DNA of 64,000 nt from an uncultured Duncaniella sp. (GTDB taxonomy: Bacteria; Bacteroidota; Bacteroidia; Bacteroidales; Muribaculaceae): the NCBI RefSeq assembly GCF_910578445.1, contig NZ_CAJTQC010000004.1, positions 74,543 to 138,542 on the forward strand, in the 5' to 3' direction. The position numbers and the translations under genes are program-made. Position 1 is the first letter of the stretch; each line of letters begins with the position of its first letter. Under the pieces are notes generated by a model. That model was not told where the DNA came from, searched no databases, and saw only the letters and a list, made by a program, of their open reading frames with translations. Positions 26,265 through 34,649 of the stretch are shown here, piece by piece.

Positions 26265-28421
26265 ATGTATAACTACAACGAACTTGAAGCCATGGAGGAC
26301 TCGCAGTTGCGGGAAATCGGAAAATCACATGGCATAAAGAAATTTGAGACTTCCGATAAGGAAAACCTTATCTACGACATTCTCGAACAGCAGGCACGTG
26401 ACGTGGCTGCCACTTCTACCGCCAACATATCCAAGGGACGCAGACCTAAAAAAGAGGTCAAGGACGACAAGCCGCAGCCTACCCAGAAACAAAAGAAAAA
26501 CAACGCTGACGACAAGCAGCAGGCTCAGGAAGCAACATCCGAGACAAATACCCCTGAAGCTCAGCCGGCCAAGCGTCGCGGACGCAAGCCTAAAGCCGAG
26601 TCTCAACAGCCTGAAACGATTGAAACTCAGGCCGAGCCACAGGTCGACGACAATCAGCCTGTCGAGCCACAACAGCCCGATGGCGAACAGCAGCCCAAAA
26701 AACGCCGTGGCCGTCCTCCACGCAATCCACGTCTGCAGGAAGCCGACAATCTTAATGAATCAAAATCTGATGAAACTCAGATTCAGGATAATAATGCCCC
26801 AACTGAGGCCATCGGTGAAGCAGAAGAGCCACGCCTCCTGCCGGCTCCCCGGCAGGCGACAGAAATCATGAATGTTCAGGATGTAGAGCCGGCTGAAAGC
26901 AACCACCAAACCAACAACCAAGACGCTGCGATTGCAGATCAGCCACAAGAAGACCGTCCCCGTCACGGCGTCTTCATCCGCCCCGGCCAGTCACCCGACA
27001 TGCTTTCACTGAATGCCGACGGAAATCCCGCACCGGAAGCCCAACAACAGCCCAAACGCGATTTCCGTCCTAAAGACAGTTCGTTCGGCTCATTCTTCCC
27101 TCGCGCCGGAGGCCGGACATTCGCTCCGCGTTCCCAGCAGGAAAAAGAACAGGCAGCACAGACTCCACAACCGGCCGCACCGATAGTGCTTGGAGAACCC
27201 GGAATGGAAAAACAGCAGCCACAAGGAAAGAAAAACAAAAAGAACCGCAATAAGAACCAGCAGTTCGAACAGCAGAAAGCCCAGCAGTTACAGCCATATA
27301 ATTTCGATGGCATCATCGAAACTACAGGTGTACTCGAAATTGACCCCGCAGGTCATGGCTTCCTCCGTTCAAGCGACTACAACTACCTCCCCTCGCCCGA
27401 CGATGTGCTTGTAACCAAAGAGCAGATCAAACAATATGCCCTTCGTACAGGCGACGTTGTCGACGCGACCCTGCGCGCACCACGCGAAGGCGACAAATAC
27501 TACCCTCTCAGCTCAGTCCGCAGCATCAACGGCCGCAGCCCTGAATATATCCGCGACCGCGTTGCTTTCGAACATCTCACACCGTTGTTCCCCAACGAGA
27601 AATTCGACCTGACATCCGGACGTTCAAGCAACATATCGACCCGCGTAGTCGACATGTTCTCACCTATCGGCAAGGGACAGCGCGGCCTCATCGTAGCTCC
27701 GCCGAAGACAGGTAAGACCCTTCTGCTCAAAGACATCGCAAACGCAATTGCCGAGAATCATCCCGAAACCTACATCATGATTCTCCTGATTGACGAACGC
27801 CCTGAAGAAGTCACCGACATGAGCCGCAGTGTCAATGCGGAAGTAATCGCATCCACCTTCGACGAACCGGCCGACCGTCATGTCAAAATAGCATCTATCG
27901 TCCTCGAAAAAGCCAAACGCATGGTTGAATGTGGCCACGACGTTGTGATTCTGCTTGACTCAATAACCCGTCTCGCCCGCGCATACAACACATGTGCGCC
28001 TGCATCCGGCAAGATTCTTTCAGGCGGTGTTGACGCCAACGCCCTCCAGAAACCCAAACGCTTCTTCGGTGCAGCACGAAACATCGAGAACGGAGGTTCG
28101 CTGACAATCATCGCCACAGCCCTGACCGAAACAAGCTCAAAGATGGACGAAGTCATCTTCGAGGAATTCAAGGGCACAGGCAACATGGAGCTTCAGCTCG
28201 ACCGCAAGCTCTCCAATAAACGCATCTTCCCGGCTGTCGACATCATGGCTTCATCAACCCGTCGCGACGATCTTCTCTTACGCAACGAGACCCTCAACCG
28301 CATGTGGATTCTCCGCCGATTCCTCAGCGACCGCAATTCAATCGAGGCTATGGAATTCATCAAGGACCGCATGGAGCGCACATCCGACAACGATGAACTT
28401 TTACGGACAATGGGCGACTAA
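26265..28421 (+). CDS. rho: Transcription termination factor Rho with long disordered insert
   Basis: A hexameric RNA helicase that ends transcription. Residues 1-45 form the N-terminal helical domain. Residues 46-344 are a low-complexity stretch rich in Gln, Pro, Lys, Asp and Glu. From 347 comes the RNA-binding cold-shock domain (FDGIIETTGVLEID), then the motor with Walker A PPKTGKT (K484), Walker B VILLDS (561-566) and the R-loop region GKILSGGVDANALQKPKRFFGAARN. Total 718 residues. The insert carries AT-hook-like KRRGRKPK (103-110) and KRRGRPPR (146-153). The ATG at 26265 is preferred over an upstream TTG. In Bacteroides such inserts promote Rho condensates (from memory of the literature). 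Confidence 0.96.
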   Translation: MYNYNELEAMEDSQLREIGKSHGIKKFETSDKENLIYDILEQQARDVAATSTANISKGRRPKKEVKDDKPQPTQKQKKNNADDKQQAQEATSETNTPEAQPAKRRGRKPKAESQQPETIETQAEPQVDDNQPVEPQQPDGEQQPKKRRGRPPRNPRLQEADNLNESKSDETQIQDNNAPTEAIGEAEEPRLLPAPRQATEIMNVQDVEPAESNHQTNNQDAAIADQPQEDRPRHGVFIRPGQSPDMLSLNADGNPAPEAQQQPKRDFRPKDSSFGSFFPRAGGRTFAPRSQQEKEQAAQTPQPAAPIVLGEPGMEKQQPQGKKNKKNRNKNQQFEQQKAQQLQPYNFDGIIETTGVLEIDPAGHGFLRSSDYNYLPSPDDVLVTKEQIKQYALRTGDVVDATLRAPREGDKYYPLSSVRSINGRSPEYIRDRVAFEHLTPLFPNEKFDLTSGRSSNISTRVVDMFSPIGKGQRGLIVAPPKTGKTLLLKDIANAIAENHPETYIMILLIDERPEEVTDMSRSVNAEVIASTFDEPADRHVKIASIVLEKAKRMVECGHDVVILLDSITRLARAYNTCAPASGKILSGGVDANALQKPKRFFGAARNIENGGSLTIIATALTETSSKMDEVIFEEFKGTGNMELQLDRKLSNKRIFPAVDIMASSTRRDDLLLRNETLNRMWILRRFLSDRNSIEAMEFIKDRMERTSDNDELLRTMGD

Positions 28422-28429
28422 ACCCACAA

Positions 28430-28494
28430 TTAGTCCGAATAACACAACGGCCTGCTACAGAAATTGTAGCAGGCCGTTGTGTTATTCGGACTAA
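28430..28494. terminator. Perfect 30-bp inverted repeat after rho
   Basis: Arms 28430-28459 and 28465-28494 are exact reverse complements around a 5-base loop (gaaat). It lies 9 bases after the rho stop and 12 bases from the convergent rpiB stop. There is no long T-run on either side. It likely ends both transcripts or protects the 3' ends. Confidence 0.75.
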
Positions 28495-28505
28495 ATATAC
28501 TAATG

Positions 28506-28964
28506 TTATCGCTGTGCGACAGGAATTTTTTCGACACGGCGCTCATGACGGCCACCATCGAAAGGCGTATTCAGGAACTTTTCAACGATATTTATAGCCG
28601 TTACGTTATCAATGAAACGTGCAGGAAGCACAAGCACGTTCGCATTGTTGTGACGTCGTGCAAGTTCAGCCAGCTCCTCATTCCAGCATAGAGCCGCACG
28701 TATGCCCTGATGCTTGTTGAGTGTCATGCCGATGCCATTGCCGGATCCACATAAAGCGATAGCCGGATAGACCTCACCGTCTTCAACAGCAAACGCACAG
28801 GGATGAGCGAAATCGGCATAGTCACAGCTGTCCGACGAATATGTCCCGAAATCCTTATACGCGATATTCATCGAATCGAAATACCCCTCAAGGACCATTT
28901 TCATTTCATATCCGGCGTGGTCGCTACAAAAGCCGACAGGTAAGTTTTCCTTTAAAATAGACAT
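28506..28964 (-). CDS. rpiB: Ribose-5-phosphate isomerase B
   Basis: Interconverts ribulose-5-P and ribose-5-P in the pentose phosphate pathway. The 152 residues match RpiB length. Motifs: SDHAGYEMK (substrate Asp/His), the active-site Cys in ALCGSGNGIGMTLNKHQGIRAALC and the RRHNNANVLVLPARFI segment. It is the last gene of the yicC-gmk-nadD-DUF5063-rpiB run and faces the rho terminator repeat. Confidence 0.93.
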   Translation of the reverse strand: MSILKENLPVGFCSDHAGYEMKMVLEGYFDSMNIAYKDFGTYSSDSCDYADFAHPCAFAVEDGEVYPAIALCGSGNGIGMTLNKHQGIRAALCWNEELAELARRHNNANVLVLPARFIDNVTAINIVEKFLNTPFDGGRHERRVEKIPVAQR

Positions 28965-29002
28965 AAGTATTGATTATTTATGTTTAGGGTTTTATATTGT
29001 TC

Positions 29003-29539
29003 CTACATATCCATATCATTGTCGTCATCATCATCGTCCGACGAATAGAACAGATGGTTCAGAGGGCGCATCAGATTGCACACACGCTGACTCCAATATG
29101 AGCCGAAATCATCCCTGACAGCCGTCAGGGCGGCATTGACCACCTCTGCCGGAGCATCCTTCACAGTCACGATGAAATTGTAGAGCACCTGAAACACATC
29201 GCAGATACCTTCGGCAACACTCATGCCTATCGGGGTGTCGGAATATTTCATATCCTCCTCAAACACCTCGAGATAGACATCGTCCGCACCGAGAAGATTT
29301 TCAATCTGCCTGCGCATCGACTCATAATAGTCCTCGTCAAGGAAACTCTCGATATAAGCGTCATCCTCATCGATCAGAGGCTCAGGCTTTAAATCGGATG
29401 CTGAAATATAGATACGTGGAAGCAACCTCAACATCGAAGCGACAAAGGCACTCCGCGTCGACTCGCGCGCATTTTCGACAGCATAACAAAACTCATTGCA
29501 AAGCGCAATGAAAGCCAGAGAATTAGGACTAAGCTCCAT
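29003..29539 (-). CDS. DUF5063 domain protein
   Basis: A 178-residue acidic, mostly helical protein of the DUF5063 family, with no known biochemical role. Recognisable parts are the N-terminal LAFIALCNEFCYAVENA, the central YYESMRRQIENLLG and WSQRVCNLMRPLNHLF near the end, followed by an unusual Asp-rich tail (SSDDDDDDNDMDM). The ATG at 29539 is preferred; it overlaps the nadD 3' end by 11 bases, indicating coupled translation. A longer frame begins at 29572. Confidence 0.75.
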   Translation of the reverse strand: MELSPNSLAFIALCNEFCYAVENARESTRSAFVASMLRLLPRIYISASDLKPEPLIDEDDAYIESFLDEDYYESMRRQIENLLGADDVYLEVFEEDMKYSDTPIGMSVAEGICDVFQVLYNFIVTVKDAPAEVVNAALTAVRDDFGSYWSQRVCNLMRPLNHLFYSSDDDDDDNDMDM

Positions 29540-30104
29540 ATAGTTTATTCTGTTTGATGTAATCAAATACACCGTTCGGGAGGAAATGGCTCATATCCTT
29601 CCCTCGGGCAATCGCTTTTCTCAGAAACGTACTCGAAATGTCAGCCGTAGGCGCATTTATCACATCCACGCCGTCTTCATATATAGTCCCGACAGGATAA
29701 CCCGGACGAGGATAGACAACCACTCCGAAATCCGAAAGGATAGACTCATGGTCTTTCCACTGGTCAAAAATCTTCCAATTGTCACTGCCGATAATCAGCT
29801 TGAACGTGTGACGCGGATAGCGTTTTTCCAGATAGCGGAGCGTGTTGATTGTATATGACGGCTTCGGCATCGTAAGTTCATAGTCGCATACATTCAGCCC
29901 TTTGCTTGTGCCGATGGCTATTTCAAGCATCTTTAGACGCATGAGATCCGGGATCAGCTCGTCAGACCCCGCCTTAAGCGGATTGAGAGGTGAAAGGGTC
30001 AGCCATACCTCATCGAAACCACCGAACTGCTGCATATAGCTTGCAAGCATCAGATGGCCTATATGTACAGGATTGAACGATCCGCCTAAAATTCCGATTG
30101 TCAT
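29529..30104 (-). CDS. nadD: Nicotinate-nucleotide adenylyltransferase
   Basis: Transfers AMP from ATP to nicotinate mononucleotide in NAD synthesis. The 191 residues include the nucleotidylyltransferase signature GILGGSFNPVHIGHLMLA at the N-terminus and the second ATP motif ISSTFLRKAIARGKD near the C-terminus. The middle has the family LIIGSDNWKIFDQWKD. It lies 87 bases downstream of gmk and overlaps the DUF5063 gene. Confidence 0.95.
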   Translation of the reverse strand: MTIGILGGSFNPVHIGHLMLASYMQQFGGFDEVWLTLSPLNPLKAGSDELIPDLMRLKMLEIAIGTSKGLNVCDYELTMPKPSYTINTLRYLEKRYPRHTFKLIIGSDNWKIFDQWKDHESILSDFGVVVYPRPGYPVGTIYEDGVDVINAPTADISSTFLRKAIARGKDMSHFLPNGVFDYIKQNKLYGA

Positions 30105-30191
30105 TGCTGAGATAATAAATCACTGAATTTATAACTTCCCCTAAGACACGAATGTTCATTCGGCAAAGGAAGTCGCGCATTTGTTTATTTT

Positions 30192-30758
30192 TCAGGCTAT
30201 GAATTCTTTGATTCTGCAATCAACCTCACAGATAGCCTTTTCAAGATTATCGTTTACGACGATACAGTCAAACTCACGCGCGAACGGAATTTCATATTCA
30301 GCTTTTGCCAGCCGCTGCTCTATAGCCTCCGGGCTGTCAGTCGCACGCCCGGTGAGACGGCTGCGGAGCGACTCGATGCTTGGCGGCTGGATGAAAATAC
30401 TGATGGCTTTGTCACCATACATCCTCTTCACATTCACACCACCCTTGACATCAATGTCAAGTATAACATTGTGGCCGGCGTCTGTAATCCGGGCAATCTC
30501 ACTCTTGAGCGTACCGTAAAATCTGCCCGGATACACCTCCTCAAACTCCACGAACGCATCGTTTTCAATCGATGACCGAAACTCGTCGTCACTGAGGAAG
30601 TAATAGTTCACGCCATGCTTTTCATCGCCACGAGGCTGACGGTTGGTTGCGGATATCGAAAATTGCATGTCTATCTCGCCTCTTTCAAGAAGCGCATTGA
30701 TTATTGTAGACTTGCCTGAGCCCGACGGGGCTGATAATATGATGATTTTACCTGTCAT
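30192..30758 (-). CDS. gmk: Guanylate kinase
   Basis: Phosphorylates GMP to GDP. The P-loop is APSGSGKST (9-17), followed by FSISATNRQPRGDEKHGVNYYFLS, the GMP-binding segment, and the lid/base region DIDVKGGVNVKR. At 188 residues it is a normal bacterial Gmk. It lies 18 bases behind yicC, the conserved gmk partner in many bacteria. Confidence 0.96.
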   Translation of the reverse strand: MTGKIIILSAPSGSGKSTIINALLERGEIDMQFSISATNRQPRGDEKHGVNYYFLSDDEFRSSIENDAFVEFEEVYPGRFYGTLKSEIARITDAGHNVILDIDVKGGVNVKRMYGDKAISIFIQPPSIESLRSRLTGRATDSPEAIEQRLAKAEYEIPFAREFDCIVVNDNLEKAICEVDCRIKEFIA

Positions 30759-30776
30759 AAACTACTTTTTAGCTGA

Positions 30777-31652
30777 TTACATGACATTCAGCACCTGTTC
30801 CTTTATCTGTTCAAGCACATCCTTCATCTGAACCACAAGCTTTTGCATGGCTGCATGATTGCTTTTCGAACCGAGGGTGTTGATTTCACGTCCCATTTCC
30901 TGACTTATAAAACCGAGCTTCTTACCCTGTCCCTTCGGACCGTCCATCGTCTCCATGAAATAGTTGAGATGCTGGGCAAGACGCTGTTTTTCCTCGTTCA
31001 CATCAAGTTTTTCTATATAGAAGAAGAGTTCCTGTTCCAGACGGCTCTTGTCATAGTCCACTCCGTGGATTTTCGCAAGCCCCTCTTCCATGCGGAGACG
31101 GATTTTGGCCACACGTTCCTCTTCGAACTGAGGCACGAGCGAAAGCAGCTCGCGGAGACGCTCTATGCGCTCTTTGAAAAACACTTCGAGCTTCTCGCCT
31201 TCCGCACGCCGGTAGTCCATCAGCTGTGCCGCGGCCCTGCGCAGCGCATCGAGCACACCTTCGATTTCTTTATCGTCCGCTTCAGCAGGAGTCTCGCTTT
31301 TCATGACATCGGGAAAACGCATCAGCACATTATACCAGTCCTGAGGGACAGGTATACCGATAGCTTTTGCCGTGGCCTCAACATCATCTTTATAAGCTTT
31401 CAGAGCAGCTGCATTGAGTTTCACTGAGGCATCACCTGCTACATTTTCCACATAGACAGTCATATCCACCTTACCTCGCTCGAGAAGGGCGGCTATGTGA
31501 TTTCTCATTTCAAGTTCCTGAGCGCGCAACGATGACGGCACTCGAGCAGCAATGTCAATCTGCTTGCTGTTTAGCGACTTGATTTCTACCGTAATCTTTT
31601 TACCGGGAAACTCTGTGACGGCCTTCCCGAATCCCGTCATTGAATATAACAT
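30777..31652 (-). CDS. YicC family endoribonuclease-like protein
   Basis: A 291-residue YicC family member. YicC of E. coli has been reported to act as an endoribonuclease on small RNAs. The N-terminus MTGFGKAVTEFPGKKITVEIKSLNSKQIDI and the C-terminal EMGREINTLGSKSNHAAMQKLVVQMKDVLEQIKEQVLNV are the conserved ends; the middle is helical. First gene of the minus-strand run that ends in rpiB. The start at 31652 precedes MTGFGKA by four residues. Confidence 0.9.
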   Translation of the reverse strand: MLYSMTGFGKAVTEFPGKKITVEIKSLNSKQIDIAARVPSSLRAQELEMRNHIAALLERGKVDMTVYVENVAGDASVKLNAAALKAYKDDVEATAKAIGIPVPQDWYNVLMRFPDVMKSETPAEADDKEIEGVLDALRRAAAQLMDYRRAEGEKLEVFFKERIERLRELLSLVPQFEEERVAKIRLRMEEGLAKIHGVDYDKSRLEQELFFYIEKLDVNEEKQRLAQHLNYFMETMDGPKGQGKKLGFISQEMGREINTLGSKSNHAAMQKLVVQMKDVLEQIKEQVLNVM

Positions 31653-31731
31653 GATAAGGCTTGGTTTTTATCATTCGGATTTCCGCTACTTAATAAATCA
31701 AAGCAGGGACTAACCGAAATTATTTTTCTCA

Positions 31732-31769
31732 CAAAATTACAATTTTCTCATGATAAACAAGTAACTTTG
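31732..31769. promoter_or_regulatory. Divergent -7 elements for yicC and tsaB
   Basis: The minus strand reads TAATTTTG (31732-31739) toward yicC and the plus strand TAACTTTG (31762-31769) toward tsaB. Both match TAnnTTTG; -33 boxes are poor. The two promoters overlap and may compete. The tsaB leader is about 100 bases and contains a run of six G. Confidence 0.5.
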
Positions 31770-31877
31770 CCTCAAAATTTGATGCTTATAGCGTGATTAA
31801 AATTTATTGTTAAAATAATTGGCGGGGGGTTGAAGCATCGCTAAAATCATGCCGGACAACGCCCCTGATGATAGATT

Positions 31878-32576
31878 ATGGCTGTAATACTTAATATCGA
31901 CACTTCAACCGACCATTGTTCAGTAGCACTCACTGCCGAAGGAATGGTGCTCGCTCATCAGGAAGAAGGAGGCGGGCGCAACCACGCGGCCCTGCTGAGC
32001 GACTACATCAAATATTGCCTTGATTTCGCCCGCGAGAAAGAGCTGCAACTCGAAGCTGTGGCCGTTTCTACAGGTCCGGGCAGCTACACTGGGCTGCGCA
32101 TAGGCCTTTCGGAAGCCAAAGGTCTTGCATACGCGCTTGACATACCGCTGATCGGAATTGACACCCTCCGCATCATGGCATGCAACGTAATGTTCACACA
32201 GGAACTTGAAGGCGACGAAATATTCGTCCCGATGATTGATGCGCGACGCATGGAAGTCTATACGGCTGCCTTCGACTTCGCACTTGAACCGGTGATGGAA
32301 CAGCAGGCGCTCATTCTGACCCCCGAAAGCTATGCCGACATCATTGCTGACCACCGCCGTGTCCTCTTGTTCGGCAACGGCTCAGACAAGGCCCGTGAAA
32401 TCATAAGCGCCCCGAATGTCACATTTGTTCCTGACATCCATCCGCTTGCAATCGACATGATCGCACTTGCCGAACGTGCATATTCACGTCGTGAATTCAT
32501 GGACATTGCCTACAGCGTACCCAACTACATAAAGGATTTTCAGGCATCAACCCCCAAAAAGAACATCTTAGGGTGA
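31878..32576 (+). CDS. tsaB: tRNA threonylcarbamoyladenosine biosynthesis protein TsaB
   Basis: Non-catalytic partner of TsaD in the complex that makes t6A37 in ANN-decoding tRNAs. The 232 residues have the ASKHA-fold start ILNIDTSTDHCSVAL and the strongly conserved STGPGSYTGLRIGLSEAKGLAYALDIPLIG. The C-terminal part is shorter and more variable, as usual. Its stop overlaps the GTG of the next gene in the four bases GTGA, so the two are translationally coupled. Confidence 0.95.
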   Translation: MAVILNIDTSTDHCSVALTAEGMVLAHQEEGGGRNHAALLSDYIKYCLDFAREKELQLEAVAVSTGPGSYTGLRIGLSEAKGLAYALDIPLIGIDTLRIMACNVMFTQELEGDEIFVPMIDARRMEVYTAAFDFALEPVMEQQALILTPESYADIIADHRRVLLFGNGSDKAREIISAPNVTFVPDIHPLAIDMIALAERAYSRREFMDIAYSVPNYIKDFQASTPKKNILG

Positions 32577-33724
32577 AGGAGGATTTCAACAGACTCCGGC
32601 TCAAATATCACGGCAATCCGTCTATGATGGATGAAATCCTGCAACGTGAATGCCGATATAAGACATCTGCGAAATTGCCTGAAACACTTAAGTGTGAAGG
32701 CTTCAGATTTCCGTCGCTCGCGGTAGCCGAAATGGCGACTTCCGATGCCGTTGCAAAGCTCCATTCCGACATGATTGATGACGGCACACTGGTGCTTGAC
32801 ATGACCTGCGGACTTGGAATCGACTCATTCCACTTCGCAACGAAGGCAAAAAGCGTTACCGCCGTCGAACTTGACCATCACGCCTACACCGTAGCACTTG
32901 AAAATGCCAGAGCCCTCCGGCTTGAAAATGTAAAAATAGTCGAGGGCGACAGCCTTGACTATCTCGCCAAATGCGACGACATGTTCGATGTGATATTCGT
33001 CGACCCTGCACGTCGTGACTCCTCAGGACGACACTTCGCCCTGCGCGACTGCTCCCCGGACATAATACCAGCGCTTTCTCTCATTCTGTCGCGATGCTCG
33101 ACACTGATTGTAAAAGCCTCTCCTATGATTGACATCAGAAGTGCGGTAAACGAGCTTGGACGCGACTGCGAGGTGACTGTAATCGGGACAAAAAAAGAAT
33201 GTAAGGAGGTTGTTTTTAAGATAGCATACGGCTCAGAGCCTACATCCAATCCTAAGCTGACAAAACTTGAGGCTCTAACCACCGAAGGGACAAATCTCAG
33301 CTTCACACCCGGAATGGAGACTGATGCGACAGTGAGTTATTCAACCCCTGAGGATGGCGCTTACCTCTACGAGCCCTACCCTGCCGTCATGAAAGCAGGG
33401 GGCATGAAGCTACTATCTGCTACGTATCACATCGGGAAACTCCATCCCAACACGCATCTGTTTACATCCGAAAAGAAACTCGATTCTTTCCCCGGGGAAG
33501 TTTTCGAAATCATCAAAGTCCTCCCCTTTTCAAAACAAACAGTAAAGATGATTTCGAAGGAGTATCCAGTCATAAATGTGGCGACACGCAATTTCCCCCT
33601 GTCAGCTCCGCAGCTTGCGACAAAACTCAAAATAAAAGAAGGAGGAGACAAGATGATTTTCGGGACAACCGCCCCCGACGGCTCCCGGCTCTTGATAGTA
33701 ACCACAATGGGTACAGCTCTCTGA
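32573..33724 (+). CDS. Class I SAM-dependent methyltransferase with THUMP-like domain
   Basis: A 383-residue methyltransferase. SAM motif I is LDMTCGLGIDSFHFA (about 75-89), followed by acidic VTAVELDHHAY and a motif IV FDVIFVDPARRD. The family carries a THUMP-like C-terminal domain and is thought to modify RNA; the substrate is not known. It starts with GTG inside the tsaB stop. The C-terminus (about 310-380, PSQ-like LSAPQLATKLKIKEGGDKMIFGTT) resembles the same domain in other Bacteroidetes members. Confidence 0.8.
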   Translation: MKEDFNRLRLKYHGNPSMMDEILQRECRYKTSAKLPETLKCEGFRFPSLAVAEMATSDAVAKLHSDMIDDGTLVLDMTCGLGIDSFHFATKAKSVTAVELDHHAYTVALENARALRLENVKIVEGDSLDYLAKCDDMFDVIFVDPARRDSSGRHFALRDCSPDIIPALSLILSRCSTLIVKASPMIDIRSAVNELGRDCEVTVIGTKKECKEVVFKIAYGSEPTSNPKLTKLEALTTEGTNLSFTPGMETDATVSYSTPEDGAYLYEPYPAVMKAGGMKLLSATYHIGKLHPNTHLFTSEKKLDSFPGEVFEIIKVLPFSKQTVKMISKEYPVINVATRNFPLSAPQLATKLKIKEGGDKMIFGTTAPDGSRLLIVTTMGTAL

Positions 33725-33777
33725 GGCTAAGCCTACCAAAACCAAACAAGCCGGTCAATCAATTCCATAACGACAAA

Positions 33778-33823
33778 AACGCGCGTGAAACCAATCGATA
33801 TGCGATTCGGAATCACGCGCGTT
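33778..33823. terminator. Hairpin between convergent genes
   Basis: Perfect 11-bp arms (aacgcgcgtga / tcacgcgcgtt, 33778-33788 and 33813-33823), extended outward by acgac/gtcgt with a bulge. Lies between the methyltransferase and rlmB stops; T-runs are short. Confidence 0.65.
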
Positions 33824-33848
33824 AGTCGTTTAAGCCCTAAACAGCTTC

Positions 33849-34604
33849 TTATATTATCTCCAGATTTGATGCCAGTCGCTGACGGACAACTTCATAAATC
33901 ATCACGCCTGCCGCCACTGACACATTGAGCGAGCCGATATTGCCAAACATCGGAATGCCGACACGTGTGTCGCACTGCTTCATGACCTCAGGAGAAATTC
34001 CGACATCCTCAGCACCCATTACAATTGCCACAGGATCGGAATATTTGCCCTCGGTGTAGTTCATATCGGACTTTTCGGTCACAGCCACTACATTATAGCC
34101 ATTCTCTCTGAGAAATTTAGCAGCCCATGCTGTCGACGAAACCCTGCACACAGGAATATGGTGCAAAGCTCCGGCTGAAGTCTTGACCGCGTCACCGCCA
34201 ACCGAGACGCTACCATGTTCAGGAATAACGATAGCGTCGACGCCAGCACACTCGCAAGTTCTTGCGATAGCGCCAAAGTTTCTTACATCCGTAATGCCGT
34301 CAAGTATCACGATAAAAGGAAGTATACCTGCCTCGTAAAGCTCAGGCACGAGATGGTCGAGGCGGTGATAGGTTATAGCCGACATCATCGCAAGCACACC
34401 CTGATGGTTCTTTCGGGTGATACGGTTTATGCGCTCTACGGGCACTCGCTGCATGACTACGCGATTGGCTCTGGCAAGCGCAATAAGTTCTGATGCAAGA
34501 TCGCCCTGAAGATCTTTCGCTATAAAAATCTTGTCAATCTCTTTTCCGGCTTCAATCGCCTCCATTACAGCCCGAAGGCCATAGATATAATCGCTTTTTT
34601 CCAC
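33849..34604 (-). CDS. rlmB: 23S rRNA 2'-O-ribose methyltransferase (RlmB/TrmH type)
   Basis: A SpoU-family enzyme, most like RlmB, which methylates G2251 of 23S rRNA. The 251 residues contain the substrate-binding N-terminus (YGLRAVMEAIEAGKEIDKIFIAKD) and the three trefoil-knot motifs: DGITDVRNFGAIARTCECAGVDAIVIP, IVMGAEDVGIS and IPMFGNIGSLNVSVAAGVMIYE. Assignment to RlmB rather than another SpoU paralogue is by similarity only. Last gene of the dnaN-to-rlmB run, 45 bases behind recN. Confidence 0.88.
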   Translation of the reverse strand: MEKSDYIYGLRAVMEAIEAGKEIDKIFIAKDLQGDLASELIALARANRVVMQRVPVERINRITRKNHQGVLAMMSAITYHRLDHLVPELYEAGILPFIVILDGITDVRNFGAIARTCECAGVDAIVIPEHGSVSVGGDAVKTSAGALHHIPVCRVSSTAWAAKFLRENGYNVVAVTEKSDMNYTEGKYSDPVAIVMGAEDVGISPEVMKQCDTRVGIPMFGNIGSLNVSVAAGVMIYEVVRQRLASNLEII

Positions 34605-34649
34605 GTTTACTTATTTCTTATTGATGATTAGTAATCAGTTATTTCAATC

